Part shown: one piece after another, positions 44,428-56,272 of the stretch
How the letters are laid out: the number at the start of each line of letters is the position of its first letter
Numbering within the stretch: position 1 is the first letter of the stretch
Assembly (NCBI GenBank): GCA_947044405.1
Contig: CAMRHE010000330.1
Span: forward strand, 1,364,001 to 1,428,000
DNA from: Leptodactylus fallax
Lineage: Eukaryota; Chordata; Amphibia; Anura; Leptodactylidae
DNA: 64,000 bases
Direction: 5' to 3'
Position numbers and translations under genes: made by a program
The notes under the pieces: model-generated
Seen by the model: only the letters and a program-made list of their open reading frames with translations
Database searches by the model: none
What the model was told of the DNA's origin: nothing

Positions 44428-44804
44428 TTAAAGGGTTTTTCCTATCTCAAGGATAGGTCATCAATATTAGATCGGCAGGGAACTGACACCTGGGACCCCT
44501 ATTGATCAACTGATCTCAGCAACTTCTACATGAGAACAGAACTGGAAACAGATAGCTCCTTTCACTGTGTAATGGCCATGTTGGGTTACTGCAGCTCAGC
44601 TCCTATTCACTTGCACACGAGCTAAGGTGCAGTAACTCAGCATGGCCACTATACAGAAAACAGCGCTATGTGCTTCTGGCTCTGTTCTCCATATAGTGGC
44701 TGATGAGAACAGCTGATCGGAAGGGGACCCAGGTGTCAAACTGCTACTGAACTGATACTGATGACCTATCCTTAGAATAACACTTGCCCAGAAAACCCCT
44801 TTAA
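44428..44804. mobile_element. T2/Kolobok-like MITE in a palindromic site
   Basis: TTAAAGGGTTTTTCC at the left, CCCCTTTAA at the right, and inner GGATAGGTCATCAATATTAG against TGATACTGATGACCTATCC. TTAA lies at both tips. The flanks TAGCATTATGCTA (44415-44427) and TAGCATAATGCTA (44805-44817) are alike both as direct and as inverted repeats. Confidence 0.75.
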
Positions 44805-44817
44805 TAGCATAATGCTA

Positions 44818-45631
44818 AAATCACATGCAGTACTACCAAAGTAGACTCTCTCATCTGGGACCACTAGCAATTTGTCAGGGCAAAGAGCACCTACAAAGTA
44901 CTAATAGATGGGCTCCCTCATTTGCGACCACTATCTATTTGCCACCACTAAGGGCACCTACAAGGATTCCCTCTATTTCTCTTTTTCTTAAAATTCTGGT
45001 ACTGTGTAATACTACATTTTCCCTGTGGAGGCACTGCAGGGTAAAAGAACTCCTGTTACTAGGTTCACCTGCGGATTACAATTTAAGATTTAGGTCCTAG
45101 CAATGGGATACCCTCTGACCACTTTATTTTCAGGGGACCTTTTTAACAAAAAGTGATTTTCCTATATGTACAATCCGACAACCTTTTTAATGGGTTACAA
45201 TAATCTCTCATTACGTTAATTCTGAACAAAGATGGTCTCCCTCTGGAGGACCCTACATGTAAAACACACATTTTGCCTGAAATCTATGCCGGTACAAGTT
45301 GTAGATTTCAGTGCAGGTGAAATGACGCACTTTGTCCTGTGGAGCAGCTTCAGCCTAGTCACACTATCTACTCGCTAATATTACCTCCTGGGTGTCACTG
45401 ACATCTCCCTTGTGAAGTCAGAGTATGAGGGGACTGTGAGCGAGATGTCCATCAGACCCAGGGGGAGTGGTTAACAAGTGGAAAACGTGACAGGCTGATG
45501 CTGCTCTGACTACTTAGGTTAATTTACATATGACTTTATGCTTTCAAACATTTATAACTTCAGAGGGGCAACAATGGAAAGGTAAGTACTTGACCCTGCA
45601 CATGATGGTGGAAAAACCTGGCAGCCCTTTA
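44818..45631. other. No gene recognised
   Basis: The frame 44825-45100 has no known domain. I see no repeat ends. Confidence 0.4.
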
Positions 45632-45847
45632 GGCTAAGGTCCCATGTTACGGAAACGCAGCATTTTTTGCTGCAGATTTTGCTGTTTTTTGGGGGGTTTT
45701 TTGAGCCAATGGATTTAACAGAATGGAATCGTCTAACTACTTTCTTTATATTTTCCATTCCTTTTGTAGCCACACTGGCTTTGGCTCAAAAAACACAGCA
45801 AAATCTGCAACAAAAAACACTGCATTTCCATAGAGTGGGGCCTTAGC
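45632..45847. repeat. Imperfect-palindrome MITE, GGAAACGCAGC family
   Basis: The left end GGCTAAGGTCCCATGTTACG mirrors the right end (reversed) GGCTAAGGCCCCACTCTATG. Both run to TTTTTTGAGCCAA. Same layout as 18244-18450. Confidence 0.7.
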
Positions 45848-45848
45848 C

Positions 45849-46344
45849 TTAAAGGGAATCTGTCAGGGCAATTTGGGACACTAAACCACCTACACGTCCA
45901 TATGGACCTGGGGTTTAGTGTCCCAAATCACCCTGTTATAACGCAATCCATGGCCGCATTAATAATAAAAAAAAGCTTTATGCTCAACCGGCCGCTGTAC
46001 TCCCCGCGCCTGTGCAGTTCTTCAATGAATCCAGAGGAGTACACCTCGGCTTCAGTGCGCATGTCCCACAAATGAGCAGTGAAGCCGGGGTGTCCATCTT
46101 TGGCTTTACTGAAGAACAGCGCAGGCGCCGGGAGGCATGCCAACGAAGAAGCTCATGAATAAGCCGGACTGTTCTTGCCGAACAGCGTTGATCGAAACCT
46201 TCTCTAGGTAAGCATAAAGGTTTTTTATTTTTAATGTGCCTGCGGATTGCATTACAACAGGGCGATTTGGGACACTAAACACCTGGTCTATAAGCACCTG
46301 TGGGTGGTTTAATGTCCCAGATTGACCTGACAGATTGCCTTTAA
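45849..46344. mobile_element. T2/Kolobok-like MITE
   Basis: The left end TTAAAGGGAATCTGTCAGGG and the right end (reversed) TTAAAGGCAATCTGTCAGGT match closely, then TTGGGACACTAAACCACC on both. A further inner copy of GGTTTAGTGTCCCAAAT near 45912 forms a hairpin with the left end. It abuts the previous repeat. Confidence 0.78.
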
Positions 46345-46719
46345 GGATACCTCAAGAATCATATGGATCAAGAAACCACTCACCGACAGCCCCACAGAGC
46401 TAATTGTAAAATGTGTTAAGTACATCAAATTCTCATCATACAAATTTATGCAATTCACATAATGACCACTGGGTGGCCACACATAGACAACTATAGTATG
46501 TACATCTCCTGACAGAATATCACAAAATCATGTTGTTGTTTTTTTCTTTTTACAAAGCTGGTCATCATCGAGTAGAGCTAAAAAGAAAGGTAAAGAAGGG
46601 CACATCTGTACATATACAAGCTGTGCGGTTAGCAAAGTAAATATTTATAAGGCTCAGAATAAAAAATGAATGCACTTACAAAGAACAAGTAATACATAGG
46701 TAGCTATGAGTCCGGAGTG
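46345..46719. other. No recognised feature
   Basis: I see no coding frame, repeat ends or tandem arrays. Confidence 0.4.
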
Positions 46720-47310
46720 TTCAGATTAATTGCCTGGAAGAAGCTCATTTTATAATGCTAGAAGAGATTATTACGTTCCAGGCGCTCATATTTGTTGCAT
46801 AGTCTTCTCTGTTATAGCTGAGAGTTCACCTGAGGGGGATCCACGTTTCACCCTAATTAGATTAGAGCAGAGGATCGGTACAATTCTGAGAAGAGTAGTG
46901 CAGCCACGTCTATATTGTAACTTTAATTTGGAAGAAACACTTTGCTATGCAAATTAATTTTAAAGTAATACTTTAGAGAGCAATTGCTACTTTAAATTAA
47001 TAACCGGAGGTTAAGCTGGCATTTAAAGTGTATAACACAAGCGAGATAAAATGCTGCTATTGTTAGGAGGAATAAATGAAATTCTAAATGACATAAAACA
47101 TGTAAATGAAGAAATAAATTATCAAGCTTTGCAAGAACAAAACAAGCTTTTACCAACAAGATGGTTTCTTTGTATAATAGCATTGAAGCTTCCTAAGTGT
47201 TTGCCGAGCTTTCCAGGAGAGACGTGTGGAAGACCAAAATTGGGTTTTTGTTCCACACCACAGAAAATAAAATATTTTGAAAGACCGCAATACTGATAAG
47301 TAAATCTCCC
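46720..47310. other. Candidate conserved non-coding element
   Basis: Nearly 600 nt without repeat ends, with many homeodomain- and octamer-like words: CCTAATTAGATTAGAG, CTATGCAAATTAATTTTAAA, CTTTAAATTAATAACC. The frames 47051-47296 and 47122-47322 show no domain. The basis is visual only. Confidence 0.35.
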
Positions 47311-48627
47311 GACTTCATACAAGCGTTCACTTCCATTGTTTTTCTACGTTGTACTGTAGGAAGAGAAGGGTCTTTAAAATGATGGATGCTTATGAATCTC
47401 GAAAGATCCCATTGACCATAGTAGGGATTCATAAGAAAGTCCTCTATGCAGGGTTTTTTTGTACGTAATTTTTAACAGATTGTGATGGATGTTCTTAATG
47501 GAGCTTAGTGTTGGCCCATCAGAGTACCAGAGGATCCTCCGATGGGGCTCTAACATATAATGGTCGAAATTTGAAGGGTACTAATGGTCTAGGGGTTGTT
47601 GGAGGGTGGATCCCCAGAATCATTTTATCTGGTTGGCCCAAGGTACTTTAGTCAGACACTGGCGGAACATCTGATGCAGATATGAACATAGCCTTAGAAA
47701 ACCTCATTCAGTGTGGATGCTGCCCATGGAGGCATGTGTAGCAGTGATTAGTGGGCCACACCTTTACACACTCATAAGGTCCAACTAGTGATGATGGACA
47801 GAGGTGTAGAAAATTGTCTGTGACATAAGATGTGGATTACATCAACATATGACATCATTTTCATGTACTGCGATGTCAATGTGTACATGGTGACCTTTTT
47901 TATATGCTTATTTCTCAGCTATGATACCACAGTGTATATTTGTACTGAGAGATCAATGTCGGCATTCTTGTATTGTGTGCGTTAGCCCTGTACTATGTCT
48001 TCATTACTTGTATAATTCCTGTGCTTTTACTTCACTAGATTATCCTGTGACATCACTGTCTCCTGTAATCCTGTATTGTGACTTCATTGTAACCCTGTTT
48101 GCATTTCTGCTGTGATGTCACTGTGTACATTACATCTCTATTGATACATCACTTTGTACCTCAATGTACATTAGGAAGGCCAAAAATATCATAAGTTTTT
48201 CATATTCTGAACTCTCTTCTAACAGTGGTCATGGCAAAGTGAGGCCCCATTCCACTTTTTGTTATGGTGCCTCATGGTTACTTGTTGCATCCATGCATGG
48301 AAATACACCAGTCACTGTGGAACCATTGTGCAAATGTCCAATAATGAATTCTGCATGGAGTGTTTTCAAAAACTCCTCAACTACCTTTCCCACTCTTGCA
48401 TTACTACTGTCTGGTCACCTGCCAATCTCTACTTTCTGGTTCAATGGTTATATGTCAAGACAGGGCATATGACCATTGCAACCGATCACTGGAACCTGTC
48501 GCCATGAATCAGTAAAGCGACTGTTGATTCTTAACATTTTCGTACATAATTCTGAGCAGGTTGTCAAATACTTTCTTTAGCTGGACAAACCCTTTGAGTT
48601 AGCAAATAAATCAGTAAAGGTCAGAGA
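47311..48627. other. No gene; degenerate TGACATCA-rich stretch
   Basis: From about 47810 to 48150 phrases such as GTGACATCACTG, TGATGTCACTGTGTAC and GATACATCACT recur irregularly, an old degenerate tandem repeat. No coding signature in the frames 47921-48115 or 48164-48507. Confidence 0.4.
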
Positions 48628-49174
48628 TAGAACACATATACCTAGAGGAAGAACACGTACACTCAGAGGAAGAACACTTACATCTAGAAGAAGAACACAT
48701 ATACCTAGAGGAAGAACACTTACATCTAGAGGAAGAACACTTACACCTAGAGGAAGAACACTTACACCTAGAGGAAAAACACATATACCTAGAGGAAGAA
48801 ACACTTACATCTAGAGGAAGAACACATATACCTAGAGGAAGAACACATATACCTAGAGGAAGAACACTTACATCTAGAGGCAGAACACATATATCCAGAG
48901 GAAGAACACTTACACCTAGAGGAAGAACACTTATACCTAGAGGAAGAACACTTACATCTAGAGGAAGAACACTTACACCTTGAGGAAGAACACATACGTA
49001 GAGGAAGAACACTTACACATATAGGAAGAACACTTACACCTAGAGGAAGAACACTTACACCCAGAGGAAGAACACATACACTTAGAGGAAGAACACTTAC
49101 ACCTAGAGAAAGAACACATACACTTAGAGGAAGAACACATACACCCAGAAGAACACTTACACCTATAGGAAGAA
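48628..49174. repeat. 21-bp minisatellite, about 26 units
   Basis: The unit is close to GAAGAACACTTACACCTAGAG, with a second version GAACACATATACCTAGAG of the same length and a few units one or several bases off. Because 21 is a multiple of three, the minus strand stays open in two frames as a 7-residue peptide repeat (e.g. VLPLGVS, CSSSRCK). This is a consequence of the repeat, not evidence of a protein. Confidence 0.92.
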
Positions 49175-49185
49175 TTCCTGGTCCA

Positions 49186-49235
49186 TAAAGCGGACCCGAA
49201 GAACGGAAACTCCAATGCAGGTGTGAATCTAGTGT
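49186..49235. repeat. Fragment of the GGTTCACACCTG family
   Basis: GCGGACCCGAAGAACGGAAAC, then GCAGGTGTGAATCTAGTGTC, the right end of the family described at 2722-2908. It lies directly beside the minisatellite. Confidence 0.6.
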
Positions 49236-50579
49236 CAGTGGGTCATCTCTCCTGAGAATAATATGATCAGCCATTTCTATACTCAACAGCCTGAACCTTC
49301 TTTCCCCAATATCTGCTAATGGGGAAGCTGACCCTGTCTATATAGGCTGGATTTTGACATCCATTTACAGTCTGCCATATAACAGGTCCCATTGGTTCCT
49401 GAAGCACCCCTTTTCTTTAATTTTAATGCCAATAATGACACATACATTGCAGTATGATGGCTTAGTGGTTAGGTGAGTGGGGCCTGTTGGGTTCAGTGCG
49501 GCCACTATGGTAAATGTAACTCCACTTATATTTCTTATGTCTGTTATGTAAAGCTGTTATTTGAGGGTTTTTTTTTTTGGAGTTCTCCAGTAGCTACTGG
49601 CATTAAAAATACAACGAGAATTATTCCCCAGTAATCTGGAGAATGTGTTATATGAGTGGGTGGATCTCTGGATCACTGGTATATTAACCACAGTAGTTAC
49701 AAGAAGTCATACAGACTATTGTGCACAACCAATAAGCCAGAACCATGGCCTTGACTTATTGTCCAGAAAGTTTACCTATTGTAGATGAAATGGGCAGTAA
49801 AACATCTCAGAGTAAAGCCTATCATTAAATGCAGCTGGTCTATAGAAAGCCAAGATCAATGACTAGACCAGCCAAACCACTGATGAACCATTTCACCATC
49901 CACAACACTTTCCTCCCTTTATCATTCTCTGCTCTTCTTAATTTAAGTACTAAGAGAGTTACAGTATATCTGCCAGGACCGAGATACATCTGCATGTCTA
50001 TGAATGAACGTAATATAGAGCTGAAAAAAACAATGAAGCGGTCACTGCAAATATGTATCCATGAAAATCTGTAAGCCATGAATATAATAGAAACTGAAAA
50101 GGACATAAAAGCATGACATGAATGCTTATAAATTATTGTCCACATGGCGAAAAGTCCAAAAATATATCATACATTCATATCAGCTTTACAGAAACAACAA
50201 AGCTTACTGTTCTATGCTGTAAAGCCCAGCAATCGAAGACAGTCTAGATATCACTGTCAGCAATGTGCGGTGAGGCAGGGTGTTGGGCAACAAAACCTGG
50301 GAGGAGGGCATTTTTGAGATAGGTATTTCTATGTCCTAAAAGTGGGACTTACATCTATAATACAATTATGGCATAGCCTGAGGATATGACATAAATGTCT
50401 TTAGTGGACAAACCCCTTTAAATTTGCAATATCTAAATATTGGACAGGATTTGGTAATTTTCCCCAATGACTATGCACAGGTCATGCAGGTACACTTTGA
50501 CCACTCCTAGGCAGTGACATGGGACAATTCCAAGAGGACATGTACCATTTTTTCTATATGATAATGCACCCAGTTTCGA
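49236..50579. other. No gene; T2-like end at about 50417
   Basis: Overlapping frames at 49829-50145 have no domain. GTGGACAAACCCCTTTAA near 50404-50421 looks like the right end of a T2-like element whose left end I could not find. Confidence 0.4.
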
Positions 50580-50890
50580 GATACATAGTCAATTAAATTT
50601 TATAAATTCCATTGACAGAAAAGGCGAAATTCATAATTAATGCTGCACCACTTTTTTTTGCATAAAATAGTTGCAAATTGGTGATTTTCAACTACTTAAT
50701 GTCTCTTTTAAGTTCAATAGTTGCAAGTGGCATTTTTTGCACCAGTCTCGCCACTTTTTTTAAAGTAGGCGGAGCTGGGGTGGGGTTATGGGTGTGGCAC
50801 ATTGCCTCATCATGACTTAGGTTCCCCCTCGGCTGCTGCAGAGGACATTAAGACCAGTATACAATACTCTTGATGAATCCCCCCAATGTG
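50580..50890. repeat. Old interspersed repeat
   Basis: TAGTTGCAAATTGGTGATTTTC and AATAGTTGCAAGTGGCATTTTT recur with GCGGAGCTGGGGTGGGG, then GATGAATCCCCCC. It looks like a known frog-type dispersed repeat, but I cannot name it. Confidence 0.35.
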
Positions 50891-51171
50891 TTTTTTTAAA
50901 AGTATTTATCAAATTTTTTTTTGTAGATTCACTTTTTTCTTAATTGTTTTTGATAGAGAAACAGCACCGAAAGCCACAAATTAATATCAAGGTCTTTATA
51001 TGCAGTAACTCAATGCAATATTCATTACATTGATATTTATTACTGATGACCTATCTTTAGGATAAATCATCAATTAAAGATCAGTTCAGCATAGATCCTA
51101 CAGCTGGGCACCCGCCCGATCAGATGTGCTTGGTATTACATTAACTTAAATTGGACGATCAGGACATGTGA

Positions 51172-51350
51172 CAGGGGCGTAGCTTTAGGAGGTGCAGAGA
51201 TATAAGTAGCTACCGGGTCCTGGACCCTGAGGGGGCCCCAAAGGTTCTTCTGCCACATGACATATACTACTATACTAAATGATACAAAGTAGGTAGGGGC
51301 TCCATTACAGATTATACACTTGGGCCCAGGAGCCTCAAGTTACACCTCTG
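51172..51350. mobile_element. hAT-like MITE
   Basis: Ends CAGGGGCGTAGCT and AAGTTACACCTCTG. The flank CATGTGAC is repeated exactly (51165-51172 and 51351-51358, overlapping the first base of the element). Same family as 22473-22733, with GGGGGCCCCAAAGG and TTGGGCCCAGGAGCC inside. 179 bp, non-coding. Confidence 0.78.
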
Positions 51351-51639
51351 CATGTGACCAATACTGCTACTTCAAACAGCTGATCCACAGAGGTCCTGGG
51401 TGCTAGACACCCATGGACCTATCCAATGGAAGTCCCAGAAACCCTCTTTACCCCTTTACAAGGTATTCATGGAACAATGCTATATTTTGGCTATCCCTAT
51501 TTTTGGCTTCAGCTGATGGACAGGTCGCAGCCAACCTACCAACACCTACAGTATAAATAAGATGACAATACAAAATAAAAAACTTCAATTATTCTAAGTT
51601 TCCATGTTTCTTGTTTTAATTTACCCAAAGATAAAATAC

Positions 51640-52060
51640 AGTCGCCCCATACTGTATATGCCCGCTTTTCTTTCCATGTCAACTTTTACAACAAGCAGAA
51701 CGTAATCACAGATTCTACAATTTGTGTATTATCAGATGCTATTAAAATAATAATGGACGGTTTTCCTCTAACTTACCTCTGAATACATCTGATTTTTGCA
51801 ATAATTGCAGACAAATGTATCAGGCAATTTTATATTCACACAATTTTACTAATGATGTCTCGGATTCTTCTGCCAGACAGTCAAAATTTAATTAACTTTT
51901 GTATCCTATGAGACAGCAAAGCGAGAACTGAAAAACATTTGCTAACCCATCGCTTGGACAGTGACCTGAAGTAGACATAATGCCTATTTACTGGTAATTC
52001 AGGGACACGGTGCATTGATGAGGTCATTAGATTGTATTGTACGTGCCGCCTCCTCCTCTA
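51640..52060. other. Candidate conserved non-coding element
   Basis: No repeat ends. Contains TTAAAATAATAATGG, GCAATAATTGCAG, AATTTAATTAACTTTTG, CGCTTGGACAGTGACC and ATGAGGTCATTAG. No coding frame. The basis is visual only. Confidence 0.35.
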
Positions 52061-52302
52061 AAATCACCTCAAAATGATATGTGGCTTACCTGTAAACCTT
52101 AGCAGAACTTAGGTAGACTTTGGAAGGTGTTATGGTAGATGCAGGGCTGTAGTGTGATATGAAGCAAACACATTTTATTACAGTATTTGGAACTGTAATC
52201 CTCTAGGTCTTTATACACTGGCTATCTGATCATTCAGATAGAAACCTGCACATGTCATATAACGGTAATTCCATTATATAGTGTTATGACTAGAATATAA
52301 TC

Positions 52303-52702
52303 TTAAAGTATATATTATAAAAAAAACTTTTCATAAATGAATAGTACAGGTGAATATAAGAAACTTTTTAATATATCTTGTTTAACAAATATGCTTCCTT
52401 CTCCACTTTCAAGCTGAGTTACTTCTTGCATATTAGTCTATGGAGAGGGTAAGGGGGAGGAGGAGCTACTGTACAACACACACAGATAAATCTGCTACTC
52501 TGTGATCTCATATCTTTTGACACTGCTATACTACAAGATAAGAGTCACTAAACGGAATGAGGCAATAAAACATGGTGGGGAAGGGCAGCCTAATAAGTGG
52601 AAAAGGAAACAGATTTATTTTATATGATATATTACAAAGTTTTTTATATTCATATGATGAATACATCATAAAAAATGCTTTATAATTGGAGTTATGCTTT
52701 AA
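52303..52702. mobile_element. T2-like MITE, AT-rich
   Basis: TTAAAGTATATATTATAAA at the left and, reversed, TTAAAGCATAACTCCAATTA at the right. Both run into GAATATAA(G/A)AAACTTT and ATATAT, about 80 nt of imperfect TIR. TTAA at both tips. 400 bp. Confidence 0.6.
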
Positions 52703-53099
52703 CTTTTATTTTATTTAGTTTAAAAAAACTGTTCAAGAAGATTCGGGCACAATTACTAATTCAGGGATTTTCTTCAGCTCTATCTCTCTACTCTCTGTAC
52801 AGTAAAGGGTGGTTTTAGGTAGCGGATAACCACCAAGCTAAAATAACAGCGATGGTGACAAACAGGCTAAATTTCATTCATTCACCCTCTACTTTTTGGT
52901 ATTTTTTTAAAAGTACTATATCCTACAATGTTCACTATGACAACAAAGCCTAATAATAGACAGACACTTATCAATTTTGTAGAGATTTTCTTTGCAGCAG
53001 TCACCTCATTTATATCATAGACAGGATTACAATGAATGACAACACCTCTATACATAACTCCCATAGTCACCCATTATTGCATCCACAACTAACAATAGA
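52703..53099. other. No recognised feature
   Basis: The minus-strand frame 52882-53070 has a hydrophobic stretch (LLLGFVVIVNIVG) but no known family. Likely chance. Confidence 0.35.
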
Positions 53100-53250
53100 T
53101 GGTGTCACAGCTTATCTACTCCCCCTCAAATGAGTCAACTCCAATCTATTGCTGCTTATGACCTTAACTATGTTGTAAAGCATATCAGTAAATGCTGTTA
53201 ACAAAGCGGAGCAGAAGCTCAGGCAAGATGGCCGTCTCCATAATCATGTA
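53100..53250. repeat. Interspersed repeat, GGCCATCTTGCCTGAGC family, inverted copy
   Basis: CTCAGGCAAGATGGCCGTC with CATAATCATG is the reverse complement of the repeat at 25105-25250. Confidence 0.6.
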
Positions 53251-53440
53251 CAGAAAATCGGAGAAAAAAAAAAAAAAAATCTAATAAAAAAAAAAATTGG
53301 ATGTATTTCACTGTCTGATTTTCAATAAATAAAAGAAAAAAGCAGAAAAAAAAAATCAATTAAAAAAAAAAAATCGGATGTATTTCACTGTCTGGATTCA
53401 ATAAATAAAAAAAAATTATCGATGCATTCCTTTTATGTAA
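53251..53440. repeat. A-rich direct duplication
   Basis: ATGTATTTCACTGTCTG..TT.AATAAATAAA appears twice (about 53300 and 53380), each preceded by a long A run. Confidence 0.6.
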
Positions 53441-53561
53441 GATAAGGTATGGGTTTATCTGCAATGCTGTTGTAAACTGTAGAGTATCATAATGGAATAT
53501 AATGAACTGCGCCAAATTACAAATTCAGCTGTTCTGCCTTTGATGTATGACATCTGTATTT

Positions 53562-53562
<1 letters not shown>

Positions 53563-53610
<48 letters not shown>

Positions 53611-53615
53611 TATAT
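53563..53615. repeat. Poly-A then (TA)n
   Basis: 32 A residues followed by about ten TA units. Confidence 0.95.
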
Positions 53616-54427
53616 GTTACATTAGTAGCTGATACAAAACCAGTCAAATACAGTATATAAATATTATATAAATATATTGAAAGGACACCATGTAGAATGA
53701 ATACACCTGTTTTGTTTTCCTGGCTGAAGTCACATTAGTAGCAATGGCAAGCGGCTCAGCCTTTGATTTACTGCGCTGGAAGCTGTACTCTGTCATTGTA
53801 CCACAGCTACTATTACCATACGCTTTCTACTGTCCCTTGGCATTCTGCTTACAACACAAAATTATTCACTTGCTTGTACCATACACAGATATAAAAAAGA
53901 ACGCACCACTATTTTTAACCACCTGCATCTATCAACATAACATCGAAATAATGCCCTGGGCAGAGAACGAAAAAAAAAAATCGCCACACGCTTATGGTGC
54001 CACAGGATATCACGGGCATAGACACATAAATGTGCTGCTGCTCGTAAAGCTGTCAGTTTAGGTTTGTCATGTACAGCAGAGGATCAGCACAGAGTGGACA
54101 GTTGATGATTATAGTTGGAGAAATGGAATCCTTCTTCAATGGGAATTTGTTCAGGCCTGGAGGAATGGCGGATGTAACCATGTGGTAGAAGAGGAAAACT
54201 CCGAGGGTAATGGGCACCTGCTATACACTGACGGGAACCACAATATAAAACAATCATTCAATGTGCTCTGCACAGGTAGACATCAAACGTTAGCATCTTA
54301 GCATGAATTCACAGTTTATCATTCTCTCTGTACAGACAGCATAAATGCTTTTATGAATAGGGGTTTCCAAGTTCTAAAAACACTAAATGGTTAAAATGAT
54401 TTTAAAAAATAGGAAAGGAAATTCTAC
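53616..54427. other. No gene recognised
   Basis: A 105-codon frame at 53744-54061 (MASGSAFDLLRWKLYSV..) has no known domain and no splice or initiation context I can support. The sequence is non-repetitive. Confidence 0.35.
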
Positions 54428-54756
54428 TTAAAGGGACTGTCTAAGTAGTTGAAATTGACTTACCTGGTTTTGCAAATGCTTATGATAGACTTGGGAGTTG
54501 TGAAGTGGCCGGTTATGTGATCGTAAAACGCACTTCGACCCCGGGGTCACTCCGCCCCTCTCCTTCCCCATCTCACAGATATTCAATTACCCAATTACCT
54601 GTGCTATGGGGGCTGGCTGACTATAGTAAGATTGGAGAAGGAGGAGGCAGAATGCTACTTCTGATGAAGGAACCCCGGGGTCGTTATAAGGCCGGGACTA
54701 CCCAGGTCCATCATCTTAAGGTAAATCAATTTCAACTCCCCGGACAACCCCTTTAA
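54428..54756. mobile_element. T2/Kolobok-like MITE
   Basis: TTAAAGGGACTGTCTAAG and, reversed, TTAAAGGGGTTGTCCGGG. Both continue GTTGAAATTGA.TTACC, about 37 nt of TIR. TTAA at both tips. It contains CCCCGGGGTCAC and CCCCGGGGTCG, which are also inverted. Confidence 0.75.
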
Positions 54757-55879
54757 GCAGAATTTCCTTTTTGCTTTACATGTCATATCTTGGCTGTTCA
54801 CTTAGGTTTTCCAGTAACTTCCGTTATGTTTATTAATGTAAAGAATTACTCTCACTTTTTTTTTTTCCAACTTGTGTTTACAAAGTCACAAAACCTAAAT
54901 TTTTTTACTTTTTTACATCTGAAAACTGGTGTAGAAGATATACTAAATCTCCTCCATTGTATAGATATTAGTGGGAATTCATCAATGCATCTATGCTCTC
55001 TCGCACCAAAGATGCACCTCACTCGACAATTTTCACAAATGTGGGAGAGCGGCATGGGGCAGGGACACCTCAACCCGACATGGTGTGAGTTATACAGAAA
55101 ATCTATGTCAGTTTAAGACCTAATTTATTGTGACTCAAAGCCCCAATGTGTCTGCCACTTCTCCATCTTACCTCTCTTCTGAGATTTATCAACACTTGAC
55201 ACTTGGATTGAGTAAAGCCATGCCACTGCAATCTCTGGCACCCTTATTGACATGAGCGGAGGGTCAGTCACATAAGCACACTGGAACTTCATTCACAAAG
55301 AGGCTTCAGGGGGACTTTGAGGCCCCTGTTTTCCTGATCATTGGGGGTGCCAGTAGTCTGAGACTTATCCCTTATCCTGTGGATAGGAAATTAGTGTCTG
55401 TAATGGCACAAAACCCCTGTAAGGAAGGGTAGACTGACAGGGCATGTAACCCAGGTGCTAGGATCGGGGTGGGGGTGTTTGTGATTGACACTGTACCATT
55501 TAATAGGGTATATAGGTACAGGGCAATGATAGCAACATAGCAATATGCCCTTTTGTCTTTTTGTAGGGTATTGAGGTACTGTACACTACAGGCCAAGGGC
55601 AGCAATCAGGATATTTGCCCCTGGGGAAGAAAATCCTACCTACAAATTTCAGAGAACTGGGTCCAGATTGGGGGACTCCTCTTCATTACCCACTACATTC
55701 AATAGTGTACACAGAAGAAAAGGGTCTCATAGCAAAGATCAAACTGGGTACCCAGAAGAGTTTATTGAATTTTTTGCCCCCTCATTCCTTTTTTATAACC
55801 CTTGGGCCTATTTTTCATCCCCTTTTTTTACTAACAAAGCAACACTCTGTACAGAGAAGTCTAATCCAGGACAGCCCCT
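54757..55879. other. No gene recognised
   Basis: The frames 54790-55116 and 55615-55926 have no known domain. I see no repeat ends apart from a CCCCTTTAA at the right edge, which belongs to the next element. Confidence 0.4.
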
Positions 55880-56272
55880 TTAAAGAGGACCTTTCATCAC
55901 CAATTCAAGTTCTTACCATCTGTTAATAGTCACCGCTCTACTGATTCCAGCACAGTTGGAATTTTCTCTCTAGCCTTCACCGATTCCGAACAACAGGCTA
56001 GTTAGTTTTGCTGTCTGATGTACTATTTAAGCCCTGTAATGTCAGGAGGGCAGTGTCAGAATCACACTCCTTTTCTGCTCCTGCCTGACACTGCCCTCCT
56101 GACAGTACAGAGACTAAACAGTATATCAGACACCAAAACTAACAGCATTTATTGCTGAGGAATGGTTTGGGGCTAGAGGAAAAATTCCAACTGCGCTGGA
56201 ATCAGTGGAGCAGTACCAATCAAAATATGATAAGAACTGGGATTGGTAGAGGTGGTGAAAGGTCCTCTTTAA
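55880..56272. mobile_element. T2-like MITE with internal hairpin
   Basis: The left end TTAAAGAGGACCTTTCATCA is mirrored exactly by the right end TGATGAAAGGTCCTCTTTAA-type sequence (GGTGGTGAAAGGTCCTCTTT), about 23 nt. Inside, an exact 19-bp stem lies at 56041-56059 and 56085-56103. 393 bp; the frame 56152-56436 is incidental. Confidence 0.78.
56041..56103. repeat. 19-bp perfect hairpin inside the MITE
   Basis: GTCAGGAGGGCAGTGTCAG pairs exactly with CTGACACTGCCCTCCTGAC over a 25-nt loop. Confidence 0.85.

Noticed and set aside
48628..49174. CRISPR array
   Set aside because: Units are contiguous and nearly identical with no unique spacers, and the window is eukaryotic.
48577..49286. Minus-strand repeat-protein-like frames (VLPLGVS / CSSSRCK repeats)
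   Set aside because: The 21-bp minisatellite keeps two frames open at once; there is no start context or flanking coding sequence.
53744..54061. 105-codon hypothetical protein
   Set aside because: I found no recognisable motif, splice sites or supporting context.
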